The notes under the pieces: model-generated
The model's input: the letters and a program-made list of their open reading frames with translations, nothing else
Database searches by the model: none
Told to the model about the DNA's origin: nothing
Made by a program: the position numbers and the translations under genes
Assembly: GCA_958427975.1 (NCBI GenBank)
Contig: CAUAEH010000002.1
Location: 1-64,000, forward strand
Length of the DNA: 64,000 bases
Source: an uncultured Collinsella sp.
GTDB lineage: Bacteria > Actinomycetota > Coriobacteriia > Coriobacteriales > Coriobacteriaceae
Direction of reading: 5' to 3'
Shown: positions 9,180 to 17,470 of the stretch, piece by piece
Layout: each line of letters begins with the position of its first letter
Position numbering within the stretch: the first letter of the stretch is position 1

Positions 9180-9199
9180 GGGGCCGATTTAACGGCCCC
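9180..9199 (-). terminator. Hairpin after the small membrane peptide gene
   Basis: GGGGCCG (9180-9186) pairs with CGGCCCC (9193-9199). On the minus strand it lies 35 bp past the stop of the 34-residue peptide gene and is followed by CTATTTCTAT. It is a plausible terminator for the minus-strand pair at 9234-9878. Confidence 0.5.
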
Positions 9200-9233
9200 A
9201 AGCATCGCATAAATGGCATATACGTTTTATCAA

Positions 9234-9338
9234 CTATTTCTTGTTTTTAACCCATTTGCAGATACGCCAAATAAGCACTCCGACGAGAATCCAAACGAGA
9301 GCGATCATAATGTCTGAGCGTGCAGGAATTGGGATCAT
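9234..9338 (-). CDS. 34-residue single-pass membrane peptide
   Basis: Short unlisted reading frame: an N-terminal MIPIPARSDI, one hydrophobic segment (about residues 10-25, MIALVWILVGVLIW) and a basic tail KWVKNKK. A GAGGA ribosome site sits 7 bp before the ATG. The gene starts 24 bp after the stop of the secreted-protein gene on the same strand and is followed by a hairpin, so the two look like one transcript. The positive-out or positive-in tail would anchor it in the membrane. Function is unknown; toxin-like peptides and small regulators of membrane proteins both have this shape. Confidence 0.55.
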   Translation of the reverse strand: MIPIPARSDIMIALVWILVGVLIWRICKWVKNKK

Positions 9339-9362
9339 TGAACTTCCTCAATTGATGTGAGT

Positions 9363-9878
9363 CTAGTTTGCATAGGTGTGGAGCGTGCTGCCTTCCATGG
9401 TCGCTTGCAACACGGCGATACCGGACGTCATCCCCATCGATTCATAGTTGAGTCGATATGTCGCCTGTTTCGAGTTCCATATAAAGGACTCGTTAGTTAC
9501 CGTACAGCCGATAGTCGTATAGTTTTGTCCCCAAGCGCTGGTAATGAGCGAGTTCGCTATCTTGATCTTGAATTCGCGATAAATAAAAGGACTGTTGTAA
9601 TAGATAGTCCAAGTTCCAGATGCGTTGTTGTAGTAACTGTCCCATATCAGGCTGGGTTCATTGGTTTTTTTAATTCCTATTACTGCAACGGTCCCATCCT
9701 TAAGCTTGATTTGATGAGACTGCTCGGGACCTTTCGTTAAATCAAAATCTTGGGTTGCGCCAGAAATTGCGACAGCATCGCTTTCTGCAGCATAAGCAGT
9801 CGAAGGGCTAAACGAGAAACATATCGGTAATATCAAAAGTATCGAGAGGAAAAACGAAGCTTTGAGTGTGCGTAACAC
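9363..9878 (-). CDS. Secreted hypothetical protein
   Basis: A 171-residue exported protein. Its signal peptide has the hydrophobic core ASFFLSILLILPICFSF and a probable cleavage after AYA. The mature part is rich in Thr, Ser, Tyr and Asn and predicted mainly beta; I see no known catalytic motif. I chose GTG 9878 because GGAGGTGG lies 5 bp upstream of it. The in-frame ATG at 9893 overlaps that ribosome site. The gene is lower in GC than its surroundings and belongs with the small membrane peptide just downstream. Possible roles are a secreted immunity or adhesion factor; nothing in the sequence decides. Confidence 0.65.
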   Translation of the reverse strand: MLRTLKASFFLSILLILPICFSFSPSTAYAAESDAVAISGATQDFDLTKGPEQSHQIKLKDGTVAVIGIKKTNEPSLIWDSYYNNASGTWTIYYNSPFIYREFKIKIANSLITSAWGQNYTTIGCTVTNESFIWNSKQATYRLNYESMGMTSGIAVLQATMEGSTLHTYAN

Positions 9879-10135
9879 TTTGACCACCTCCATACTGCGA
9901 TGCCTAGTTAAATAGTAGCATAGATAAACAGTTTATTATGTAACCTAAAAAGCCCCTATCTGCCCGGCGCCCCTTCAAAGCGTGGGTCCCTGTAGACATC
10001 CTCAGCAAGGTAAACGCAGGGATGGTCGGGGTGTTCCCCTCAAAATTATTCCGCAGCGCGAAGGCCTCTCGTCTGTGGCTCCGTTGGAGCACAAGATTAA
10101 ATCAGCGAATGCGATTATCCTGTCGAGGCTGCGCA

Positions 10136-10252
10136 GGTCCCCTTGGGGCTTCCCCTGAAAACAATCCGCAGATCGAATTGCCCCGTCGCGCGAAGCGCAC
10201 GACGGGGCAATTCATGATCGAGGACGTTTTCAGGGGAAGCCCCAAGGGGACC
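10136..10252. repeat. Nested palindrome A (27-bp exact arms)
   Basis: Outer arms 10136-10162 and 10226-10252 are exact inverted copies (27 bp). Inner arms 10175-10188 and 10200-10213 are exact over 14 bp around CGCGAAGCG. The whole 117 bp would fold into one long hairpin. It lies downstream of thrB (minus strand) in the 397-bp gap 9879-10275; I see no gene in the rest of that gap. Confidence 0.9.
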
Positions 10253-10275
10253 GGTGAGAGCAATGAGGCAGGGCG

Positions 10276-11157
10276 CTACAGGTACTCGATCTGGGCGCCT
10301 TCCGTGTCGCACGTCAGAATGTGCGTATCACACTTAGGGAACTGCTCACGCAGCTTGACCTGCAGGAACTTTGCCACGATGGTGTCGTCGGTTACAGCCA
10401 TGAGGGTCGAGCCCGAACCGCTGATCCAGATGGTCTTGGCACCGCCGTTAAGGCAGGTGTCGCGCACGGCGTTGTAGTCAGGAATCAGACGGCGACGATA
10501 GGGTTCCTGGATGCGGTCGTCGTTGGCGGCGGCAATCAGGTCAAGGTCGCCAGTCTCCAGGCCGCGCGTCATGCCGGCGATGCGGCCCATCTGCCACACG
10601 GCGGTGGAGAGCGGAATCTCCTGCGGCACGACCTTGCGCGCCTCGCTCGTATGTACCTCGTAGGGCGGAATCACGGTAATAAAACGCAAGCGATCGCTCA
10701 CCTCGTAGCGCAGGCATTGGGGGAGCGAATCGGTCGGCGTAAAGGAGCAGACGGCGCCGCCCAGGATGGCGGGAGCGACGTTATCGGGATGCCCCTCGAC
10801 CTCGGTGGCGATGCGGACGAGCTCGGCACGGTCGACGGTGTGGCCCGTCAGCGCGGCGGCCGCCATGATGCCGGCGACGACGCAGGTGGAGCTGGAACCC
10901 AGGCCGCGGGCGACGGGCACGTCGGTCTGGATGTCGATAGCGACGGGGAAGGCCGGCTCGCCCCATGCGGCCAGCGCATCGACAAAGCTGACGTAGACCA
11001 GGTTGTTCTCGTTTTGGAACTCCTCGGGGCATCCGGTGATGGTGAGCTTGTCGGCGCGCTCGAAGGTAAAGTGCGAGTAGAGGCTGACGGCCATGCCGAG
11101 GGTGTCGTAGCCAATGCCTAGGTTGGCGCTGGTGGCGGGGACGGTGATCTTGATCAT
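10276..11157 (-). CDS. thrB: Homoserine kinase
   Basis: GHMP-family kinase that phosphorylates homoserine to O-phosphohomoserine, the step before threonine synthase. The ATP-binding motif ARGLGSSST is at residues 83-91, the N-terminal PATSANLGIGYDTLG motif is typical of ThrB, and a glycine-rich GSGSTLM motif lies near residue 253. At 293 residues the length is normal. It is downstream of thrC on the same strand, 207 bp apart, with a nested palindrome between them. The substrate thus comes from the lysC/asd branch encoded divergently. Confidence 0.92.
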   Translation of the reverse strand: MIKITVPATSANLGIGYDTLGMAVSLYSHFTFERADKLTITGCPEEFQNENNLVYVSFVDALAAWGEPAFPVAIDIQTDVPVARGLGSSSTCVVAGIMAAAALTGHTVDRAELVRIATEVEGHPDNVAPAILGGAVCSFTPTDSLPQCLRYEVSDRLRFITVIPPYEVHTSEARKVVPQEIPLSTAVWQMGRIAGMTRGLETGDLDLIAAANDDRIQEPYRRRLIPDYNAVRDTCLNGGAKTIWISGSGSTLMAVTDDTIVAKFLQVKLREQFPKCDTHILTCDTEGAQIEYL

Positions 11158-11176
11158 TGTTGTTGGTCCTCCTGGG

Positions 11177-11287
11177 GGTCGGTTTCACGCTTGCTCCGCT
11201 GCTCGGACAGTCCTGCTCGCACGAAGGCCACATTTAGTGGCCTTCGGCTCGTGCGGAACTCGCGACGGAGCAAGCGTGAAACCGACC
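11177..11287. repeat. Nested palindrome B (22-bp exact arms)
   Basis: Outer arms 11177-11198 and 11266-11287 are exact inverted copies (22 bp). Inner arms 11222-11231 and 11237-11246 (CGAAGGCCAC / GTGGCCTTCG) flank ATTTA. It lies between thrC and thrB. The architecture matches palindromes A, C and D, but the sequence is unrelated. Confidence 0.9.
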
Positions 11288-11319
11288 TACGCCGTCTCCT
11301 CACCGCGCTGGGGAGCCAA

Positions 11320-11352
11320 ATTAAAAGAAAGTGCGCCGGCTTTCGCCGGCGC
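11320..11352 (-). terminator. Intrinsic terminator of thrC
   Basis: On the minus strand GCGCCGGC (11352-11345) and its complement (11340-11333) enclose a GAAA tetraloop and are followed by the T-rich ACTTTCTTTTAATTT. It begins 13 bp past the thrC stop, so thrB downstream may need read-through or its own promoter. Confidence 0.8.
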
Positions 11353-11364
11353 CTTATAAGGGGT

Positions 11365-12882
11365 TTAGTTGGTGGCCATCTTTTTTGCAGCCTGCTCTAC
11401 GTAGTTGGCCATGTCGGCTACGTCGCAGACGTCTTCGAAGCGGACGGGTTTGGACTCGAGCTCGGCGAGCTGGGTCGGGGCGACCGTGTTGGTGGCCTGC
11501 TCGAGTACACGCATAGCCTCAAAATCATCCTCGGGAACGTCGAGGCCCAGGGCGTCGCAGCAGGCGCGCGGGAACTTGTAGGGGCTGGCGGTCGAAAGCA
11601 GCACGCGAGCCTTGGCGCCCTCGGCGGGAGCGACCTTTTCAAAGACGTGATAGCCGCAAGCGGTGTGCGGGTCGATCATGTAGCCGTTGGCGTCCCAGCA
11701 ACTCTTGATGGCAGCGCGGACCTCGTCCTCGCTGGCCCAGCCGCAGCCAAAGACGCTCTGAATCTTGGCCAGCAGCTCGGCGGGTACCTCGTAGCGACCG
11801 GTCTGTGCCAACTGCTCCATAAGGCCGGCAACGAGTTCGCAGTCGCCATCGGACAGGAAGTACAGCATGCGCTCCAGGTTAGAGCTGATGAGGATGTCCA
11901 TCGACGGCGAGATGGTCGTGAAGAACGGGCGGTTACGGTCGTAGACGCCGGTGGTCAGGAAGTCGGCAAGCACGTTGTTCTTGTCGCTCGCGACGATGAG
12001 CTTGGCGACGGGCAGGCCCATGCGCTTGGCGTAGTAGCCGGCCAAGATATCGCCAAAGTTGCCGGTGGGCACACAGAACTCTACGGCGTCGCCAGCCTCG
12101 ATAGCGCCGGCGCGCAGCAGCTGCGCATAGGCGGCAAAGTAGTAGACGACCTGCGGTACCAGACGGCCGACATTGATAGAGTTGGCGCTCGAAAGCACCG
12201 TGCCGGCGGCTTCCAGGCGCTCGGCAAGCTCCTTATCGGCAAAGATGCGCTTGACGGCGCTCTGGGCGTCGTCAAAGTTGCCGCGGATGCCGCAGACGGC
12301 GACGTTGTCGCCCTCCTGCGTGGACATCTGCAGGTTCTGGACGCGGCTAACCTTGCCCTCGGGATAAAAGACGGTGATGCCCGTGCCCGGAGCGTCGGCA
12401 AAACCGGCGAGCGCAGCCTTGCCCGTGTCGCCCGACGTGGCGGTGACGATCATGATGCGCTCGGCGCCGCCGTCCTTGGCGGAAGTGCGGGCCATCAGAC
12501 GGGGGAGCATCTGCAGGGCGACGTCCTTGAAGGCGCTTGTAGGGCCGCCAAAGAGCTCCATCACATAGGTCTGAGGGGCGTCAGCACCCGGCGCAGCGTC
12601 GAGTTTGACGAGCGGCGTAACCTCTTCACTCGCGAACGTGCCGCGGTATGCCTCGTCGACACACGCCGAAATTTCTTCGGCCGTGTAATCATTCAGTAAC
12701 ATTCCCAACACATCTTGAGCGATTTCAAAGTACGATTTAGCTGCAAGCGAGCTGATATCGACCTGCTGGGTGCCGAGCTCGTCCGAGACAAACAAACCCC
12801 CGTCGGGAGCGATGCCAGTGCGGATTGCCACCTTACTTGAGCACGATAAAGTGCGTCCTCGTGTACTATGATAAGTTCCCAT
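11365..12882 (-). CDS. thrC: Threonine synthase
   Basis: PLP enzyme converting O-phosphohomoserine to threonine. PLP-binding K119 lies in GGPTSAFKDVALQM. GDTGKAALAGF (phosphate-binding region) and the conserved N-terminal TRG motif are also visible. At 505 residues it belongs to the long form of threonine synthase. The frame is open to 12927, but ATG 12882 has AGGAG nine bases upstream and begins with MGTYHSTRG as usual in the family. It is divergent from lysC, sharing a gap of about 100 bp that must hold both promoters. Confidence 0.93.
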   Translation of the reverse strand: MGTYHSTRGRTLSCSSKVAIRTGIAPDGGLFVSDELGTQQVDISSLAAKSYFEIAQDVLGMLLNDYTAEEISACVDEAYRGTFASEEVTPLVKLDAAPGADAPQTYVMELFGGPTSAFKDVALQMLPRLMARTSAKDGGAERIMIVTATSGDTGKAALAGFADAPGTGITVFYPEGKVSRVQNLQMSTQEGDNVAVCGIRGNFDDAQSAVKRIFADKELAERLEAAGTVLSSANSINVGRLVPQVVYYFAAYAQLLRAGAIEAGDAVEFCVPTGNFGDILAGYYAKRMGLPVAKLIVASDKNNVLADFLTTGVYDRNRPFFTTISPSMDILISSNLERMLYFLSDGDCELVAGLMEQLAQTGRYEVPAELLAKIQSVFGCGWASEDEVRAAIKSCWDANGYMIDPHTACGYHVFEKVAPAEGAKARVLLSTASPYKFPRACCDALGLDVPEDDFEAMRVLEQATNTVAPTQLAELESKPVRFEDVCDVADMANYVEQAAKKMATN

Positions 12883-12986
12883 ATAACACTGCTCCTCGGA
12901 TGCCTTGGTCCCAATCGGTGAAACCATGGTATCAGAGCACGCAAAATAGGTTCGCAGAGGCTTTTTAGAAAGGTAACCTCCAGCCC

Positions 12987-14375
12987 ATGATTAAGATTGC
13001 CAAGTTTGGCGGCTCGTCGGTCGCCGACGCCGAACACTTCAAGAAGATCAAGGCCATCGTCGATGCCGACCCTGCCCGCCGTTTTGTGGTGGTTTCTGCC
13101 TGCGGTCGCCGCTTTAAGGGCGACACCAAGGTGACCGACCTGCTCTACCTGGTTAACGCGCACGTTAAGTATCACGTGTCGTGCGAGGAGTTGCTCGAGG
13201 ACATTGGCCAGCGCTATTTTGATATTGCTGACGAGCTGGAGCTTACCTATCCCATCCGCGAGGAGTTCGCGGCCTTTGCCGAGCGCGCCCGCTCGGGCGG
13301 TTACTCCACCGAGGAGCTCGTGAGCCGCGGTGAGTACTTCACCGCTCGCCTGATGGCCGAGTACCTGGGCCTGCCGTTCCTGGATGCCGCGACGGTCGTT
13401 GCGTTCCATCACGACGGTACGCTCAGCATGAACCGCACCTCCGAGCTGGTGCAGGAGTACGGTCAGCAGGGCGGCTTTGTTATGCCTGGTTTCTACGGCG
13501 CGACGCGTGAGGGCCAGATCAAGCTGCTCGATCGTGGCGGCGGCGATATCTCGGGCTCGATTTTGGCTAAGTGCCTGGGCGCCGACCTTTACGAGAACTG
13601 GACCGACGTCTCGGGTTTCTATTCTGCGGATCCGCGTATTGTTCCGGAGGCTCAGCCCATTGCGCGCGTTACCTACGAGGAGCTGCGCGAGCTTTCGTAC
13701 ATGGGCGCAAGCGTCCTGCACGAGGAAGCCGTGTTCCCCGTGCGCGAGGCAGGCATTCCGCTGGTCATCAAGAACACCAATGCGCCGCAGGACCCCGGCA
13801 CCATCATTAGCGAGACGGCTGATGAAGGCGAGGCGGAGCCCATCATTACCGGCGTGACCGGCAAGCGCGGCTTTGTCGCCATCAACGTTGCCCGCGACCG
13901 CACCAAGCCCCGTGTCGGCTTTATGCGCCGTGCGCTTTCGGTCTTCGAGCGCTATGACGTTTCCGTCGAGCACATGCCCACCGGTGTCGACCGCTTTGGC
14001 GCCGTGGTGCAGGAGCAGGACGTGCACGATTCGCTGTACTCGCTCGTGGGCGACATTCAGCAGGAGGTCGAGCCGCTCGAGATCGAGGTCGTTGAGGGTC
14101 TGGCGCTCATCGCGACCGTTGGTCGCAACCTGCGTGGTCGTGCCGGCATCTCGGGCCACCTGTTTGGCATGCTCGGCCAGGCTGGCGTGAGCGTGCGCAT
14201 GATTTCGCAGAGCTGCGACGAGATCAACATCATCATCGGCGTCGAGGAGAAGGACTTCGACCTAGCGATTCAGACCATTTACCGTGCCTTCTCCGACGAA
14301 AACGGCATTGTGAAGGTCTCCGATCTGGAGGCTCCTGCGCCGGTCGATCCCGCTCTGGCCGCGCTCAAAAAGTAG
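12987..14375 (+). CDS. lysC: Aspartate kinase
   Basis: Catalyses the first step of lysine, threonine and methionine synthesis. KFGGSSV at 6-12 is the nucleotide-binding start, and the kinase domain runs to about residue 300. Two ACT regulatory domains follow (about 320-445), indicating feedback control by an aspartate-family amino acid. At 462 residues it is the monofunctional long form. AGAAAGG precedes ATG 12987. It is divergent from thrC and 174 bp upstream of asd, so this is a compact aspartate-family locus. Confidence 0.92.
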   Translation: MIKIAKFGGSSVADAEHFKKIKAIVDADPARRFVVVSACGRRFKGDTKVTDLLYLVNAHVKYHVSCEELLEDIGQRYFDIADELELTYPIREEFAAFAERARSGGYSTEELVSRGEYFTARLMAEYLGLPFLDAATVVAFHHDGTLSMNRTSELVQEYGQQGGFVMPGFYGATREGQIKLLDRGGGDISGSILAKCLGADLYENWTDVSGFYSADPRIVPEAQPIARVTYEELRELSYMGASVLHEEAVFPVREAGIPLVIKNTNAPQDPGTIISETADEGEAEPIITGVTGKRGFVAINVARDRTKPRVGFMRRALSVFERYDVSVEHMPTGVDRFGAVVQEQDVHDSLYSLVGDIQQEVEPLEIEVVEGLALIATVGRNLRGRAGISGHLFGMLGQAGVSVRMISQSCDEINIIIGVEEKDFDLAIQTIYRAFSDENGIVKVSDLEAPAPVDPALAALKK

Positions 14376-14385
14376 CGACTGCTCG

Positions 14386-14417
14386 GTAGATTTTTGGGTC
14401 ATGTCTCAAAAATCTAC
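14386..14417. terminator. 11-bp hairpin after lysC
   Basis: GTAGATTTTTG (14386-14396) pairs exactly with CAAAAATCTAC (14407-14417). It starts 11 bp past the lysC stop. There is no T-run after it. Confidence 0.5.
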
Positions 14418-14449
14418 GGCGGGGCGTTTCGTTTCGGTTTCGTTTCGAC

Positions 14450-14472
14450 GGGGCGGGTTTCGTGCCCGCCCC
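14450..14472 (+). terminator. GC hairpin between lysC and asd
   Basis: GGGGCGGG (14450-14457) pairs with CCCGCCCC (14465-14472) around TTTCGTG and is followed by GTTCTTGT. It is a likely terminator or attenuator before asd. Confidence 0.55.
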
Positions 14473-14548
14473 GTTCTTGTATACACTGGCAACAATAATC
14501 GGCCTGCTCGGCGTGCGGGCAAAAGCCACAACCTTTAAAGGGGGAAGC

Positions 14549-15574
14549 ATGAAACAGTACACGGTTGCTATTTTGGGCGCGACGGGAGCCGTGGGCACCC
14601 AGATGCTCGAGTGCCTCAACGAGCAGGAGTTCCCGGTCGGCAAGCTCAAGCTGTTGGCAAGCGCACGCTCCGCGGGCAAGACCGTTGAGCTCCGCGGCGA
14701 GCAAATCGTGATCGAAGAGGCTTGCCCCGAGGCCTTTGAGGGCTGCGACATCGTGCTCGGCGCTGCCGGCGACGATATCGCTAAGGAGCTGCTGCCCGAG
14801 GCCGTCAAGCGCGGCGCCGTCGTGGTTGACAACAGCCACGCCTTCCGTCTGGATCCCGAGGTGCCGCTGGTCGTGCCCGAGATCAATGCCGACGATATCA
14901 AGTGGCATCACGGTCTGATCGCCAACCCCAACTGCGCGACCATCATCGGCTTGGTTCCCACGTGGCCGCTGCATCAGCTCGCCGGCGTGAAGCGTATGAT
15001 CGTCTCAACGTACCAGGCGGCTTCGGGTGCTGGCGCTCCCGGTATGGCCGAGCTCGAAGCACAGCTTGCCGCCCTGGGCCGTGGTGAGGAGATTCCCGAG
15101 CCGCGCGCTTTTGCCGCCCAGCTGGCGAGCAACCTGATTCCGCAGATTGGCGGCGTCAAGGAGGAGGGCTTTACTTCCGAGGAGATGAAGCTGCAAAACG
15201 AGGGCCGCAAGATCATGCACCTGCCCGAGCTGCGCGTGAACTGCACCTGCGTGCGCGTGCCTGTGCTGCGCTCGCACTCCGAGAGCATCACGCTTGAGTT
15301 CGAGCGCGACATCACGGTGGAAGAGGCCCGTGCCGCGCTGGCTGCCGCTCCGGGTGTCAAGCTAGTTGACGACATGAGCGCCGAGGATGCGCACGACCGC
15401 TTCCCCATGCCGATGGACACCTCCGACCAGGACCTGATTTGGGTCGGTCGCGTACGCCGCGACATCTCGAACCCCGAGGCCGCGCGTGGCATCACCTTCT
15501 GGTGCTGCGGCGACCAAATCCGTAAGGGCGCGGCAACCAACGCCGTCCAGATCGCTAAGCTGCTCTGCGAGTAG
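14549..15574 (+). CDS. asd: Aspartate-semialdehyde dehydrogenase
   Basis: NADPH-dependent reduction of aspartyl phosphate to aspartate semialdehyde, the branch point for lysine, threonine and methionine. The nucleotide-binding GATGAVG is at residues 10-16, and catalytic C129 lies in the NPNCAT motif. At 341 residues it is normal. The frame is open upstream to 14462, but ATG 14549 follows AAAGGGGGAAG and starts at the family N-terminus. It follows lysC on the same strand. Confidence 0.93.
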   Translation: MKQYTVAILGATGAVGTQMLECLNEQEFPVGKLKLLASARSAGKTVELRGEQIVIEEACPEAFEGCDIVLGAAGDDIAKELLPEAVKRGAVVVDNSHAFRLDPEVPLVVPEINADDIKWHHGLIANPNCATIIGLVPTWPLHQLAGVKRMIVSTYQAASGAGAPGMAELEAQLAALGRGEEIPEPRAFAAQLASNLIPQIGGVKEEGFTSEEMKLQNEGRKIMHLPELRVNCTCVRVPVLRSHSESITLEFERDITVEEARAALAAAPGVKLVDDMSAEDAHDRFPMPMDTSDQDLIWVGRVRRDISNPEAARGITFWCCGDQIRKGAATNAVQIAKLLCE

Positions 15575-15586
15575 TGTGACCTGTCC

Positions 15587-15716
15587 GGCGGGGGCCGGGC
15601 TTGGTTTTCAGAACGTCCTCGACCATGTGTGGCGCCTTGTCCTGCTCCTTCGGAGCCGCGGACAAGGCGCCACACTGGTCTGCGGAGTGTTCTGAAAACC
15701 AAGCCCGGCCCCCGCC
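15587..15716. repeat. Nested palindrome C (28-bp exact arms)
   Basis: Outer arms 15587-15614 and 15689-15716 are exact inverted copies (28 bp). Inner arms 15627-15642 and 15660-15675 are exact over 16 bp, and the apex is GCTCC TTC GGAGC. The three tiers would make a 130-nt hairpin starting 13 bp after asd. It could act as a terminator in addition to being an element. Confidence 0.92.
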
Positions 15717-15817
15717 TGCGGTGACGCTGCTGCAAGCGACCTGCGATGGGGCCGTTGTTGGTTGGGGCCGCTGGGCTGATGTGGGGGCACGTGGCTGTTG
15801 CGGGCCCTGATCCCGGC

Positions 15818-15899
15818 GGCGGCTTCGGCGCTTTGCGCCTGCCGCCTTGGGGGACTGTGGGGCGCGGCCGGCAGCTGCGGCGCGTTCGCGCCTGCTGCC
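15818..15899. repeat. Two tandem degenerate GC hairpins
   Basis: Hairpin 15818-15846 (GGCGGC...GCCGCC) and hairpin 15870-15899 (GGCAGC...GCTGCC) are related copies with a period of 52 bp. Both have GGCGC/GCGCC inner pairs and are followed by a similar GACT-TGGGG stretch. They fill most of the gap before the ogt-type gene; no coding sequence is evident in 15717-15977. Confidence 0.6.
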
Positions 15900-15977
15900 T
15901 AGGGTGACTTTGGGGTCGATTGGGGTTGTCTGCACAATTCGCGGTATTATGTTGCGGAGTTTTGAAAGGAGCCGCTG

Positions 15978-16556
15978 GTGGTCACGACGACGTTTGCTTC
16001 GCCTTTGGGCGAAATCTTGCTTGCCGCTGATGGCCGCGGTCTGACGGGACTTTGGTTTGAGGGGCAGGAGCATTTTGGCTCCACGCTTCTCCGGGAAGAC
16101 TCCGAACATGTTGAAGGCGCCGATGCGGTTTCTGGTGCTGGCGGCATGTCTTCGGTGAATCCGACAAACGGTGCTGCCTCGTCGGTACTTGAGCGTTCTT
16201 GGGCTTGGCTGAATGCTTATTTTGCGGGGCAGGAGCCTCGGTTTACGCCGCCGTTGCATATGATTGGTACGGCGTTTCAGCGCGAGGTTTGGTTTGAGCT
16301 GCTTTCTATCCCGCGTGGCGAGGTCGCTACGTATGGTGAGATCGCCCAGCGTGTTGCGGCTCGACATCGTGTACCGGGAAACGAAGCACCCGTTGCGTCT
16401 CCCCGTGCCGTGGGGGCCGCGGTCGCGCGTAATCCCATTTCGATTATTGTGCCGTGCCATCGCGTGGTTGCCGCCGATGGTTCGCTCAACGGATATGCCG
16501 GCGGGCTTGACCGCAAGGAGTGGCTGCTTCGGCTTGAGGGCGCGTACGAGGAATAA
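15978..16556 (+). CDS. ogt: Methylated-DNA-protein cysteine methyltransferase
   Basis: Suicide repair protein that transfers alkyl groups from O6-alkylguanine to its active cysteine. The diagnostic IIVPCHRVV motif is present (Cys near residue 160), preceded by the helix-turn-helix region IPRGEVATYGEIA. At 192 residues it is a little longer than usual because of a 20-residue insert after the first strand region. The start is GTG 15978 with AAAGGAG at 15965-15971; no ATG fits. It stands alone, followed by the two-component locus. Confidence 0.9.
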   Translation: MVTTTFASPLGEILLAADGRGLTGLWFEGQEHFGSTLLREDSEHVEGADAVSGAGGMSSVNPTNGAASSVLERSWAWLNAYFAGQEPRFTPPLHMIGTAFQREVWFELLSIPRGEVATYGEIAQRVAARHRVPGNEAPVASPRAVGAAVARNPISIIVPCHRVVAADGSLNGYAGGLDRKEWLLRLEGAYEE

Positions 16557-16649
16557 CGTTCGAGCACTTTGCATAGCCAAGACGCCCTGAAAGAACGAGT
16601 CGCCGTCCTTTCGCGACCGGCATGCGTCCAAGCGCTCGGCATCTGAGCC

Positions 16650-16719
16650 TTAAGTTTGGTTAAGCCATATCCTGCGTATTTGAAAACGCGCAGGTTGAGC
16701 AGCTAAGGCTGCGCTAAGA
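16650..16719 (+). promoter_or_regulatory. Paired direct repeats upstream of the response regulator
   Basis: TTAAG occurs at 16650 and 16660 (10-bp step), and CTAAG at 16703 and 16714 (11-bp step). Direct repeats one helical turn apart are the usual binding pattern of OmpR-family regulators. Autoregulation of the downstream regulator gene is therefore likely. Confidence 0.4.
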
Positions 16720-16784
16720 CGGCTGGCGGTGCGCTATCATCGGCGGTATCGAAACCTGTATAGCCGTGCGCCAAAGGAACAACC

Positions 16785-17468
16785 ATGAAGCTGATGCTTG
16801 CCGAAGACGAACCCGGCCTCTCCCGCGCTCTTACCGCGATTCTTCAACATAGCGACTACGAGGTCGACACCGCCCTCGACGGTCTGACGGCGCTCGAATA
16901 TCTGCTCGCCAACGACTATGACGCCGCAATCCTGGACATCATGATGCCCGGCATGGATGGCATTGAGGTGCTCAAGCGCACGCGCGCCGCCGGCAAGCGA
17001 CTGCCCATCATCATGCTTACGGCCAAAAGTGAGGTGTCCGATAAGGTCGAGGGCCTGGATGCCGGTGCCAACGATTACCTGACCAAGCCGTTTGCCGCCA
17101 AGGAACTGCTCGCACGCATTCGTGCCATGACGCGTGCCGCGACGGCAATTGACGCCACGACGCTCAGCGTGGGCAACGTGCGCCTCGACACGGCATCGTG
17201 CACGCTCGTTGGCCCTTTGGGCGAGGAGCATCTGGCCAATCGCGAGTTTCAGCTTATGGGGCTCTTTATGCGCAACGCCGGCACGCGCATGCCCACCGAA
17301 CGTCTGATGCTCGAGGTTTGGGGTGAGGATGCGCCCGAAGGTGCCAACGTGGTGTGGGTCTATATCTCGTACCTGCGCAAAAAGCTGACGGCGCTGGGTA
17401 CCAACGTGGCCATCCGCGCATCGCGCAATCAGGGATATTCGCTTGAGGTTGTCGAGGAAGGCGAATAA
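16785..17468 (+). CDS. OmpR-family response regulator
   Basis: Receiver domain (1-115) with phosphoacceptor D51 in LDIMMPG, acidic pocket E7/D8 and conserved K101 in TKPF. A winged-helix DNA-binding domain follows (about 130-225), ending in the YLRKKL and NQGYSLE motifs. At 227 residues it is standard. It is separated by only 2 bp from the sensor kinase and lies upstream of an ABC exporter, the layout of antibiotic- or envelope-stress modules. The stimulus is unknown. Confidence 0.93.
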   Translation: MKLMLAEDEPGLSRALTAILQHSDYEVDTALDGLTALEYLLANDYDAAILDIMMPGMDGIEVLKRTRAAGKRLPIIMLTAKSEVSDKVEGLDAGANDYLTKPFAAKELLARIRAMTRAATAIDATTLSVGNVRLDTASCTLVGPLGEEHLANREFQLMGLFMRNAGTRMPTERLMLEVWGEDAPEGANVVWVYISYLRKKLTALGTNVAIRASRNQGYSLEVVEEGE

Positions 17469-17470
17469 GC

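Noticed and set aside
10136..10252. Nested palindromes as invertible promoter switches
   Set aside because: Invertible segments need a non-palindromic interior. Here the interiors are themselves self-complementary, so inversion would change little.
11191..12699. A 502-codon plus-strand frame over thrC
   Set aside because: Antisense of threonine synthase with no recognisable motif; its start lies inside palindrome B.
12883..12986. A lysine riboswitch or threonine leader in the thrC/lysC gap
   Set aside because: The gap is too short, and I see neither the aptamer pattern nor a leader peptide with runs of Thr or Lys.
12693..14159. A 488-codon minus-strand frame over lysC
   Set aside because: Antisense shadow of aspartate kinase with shadow-type composition.
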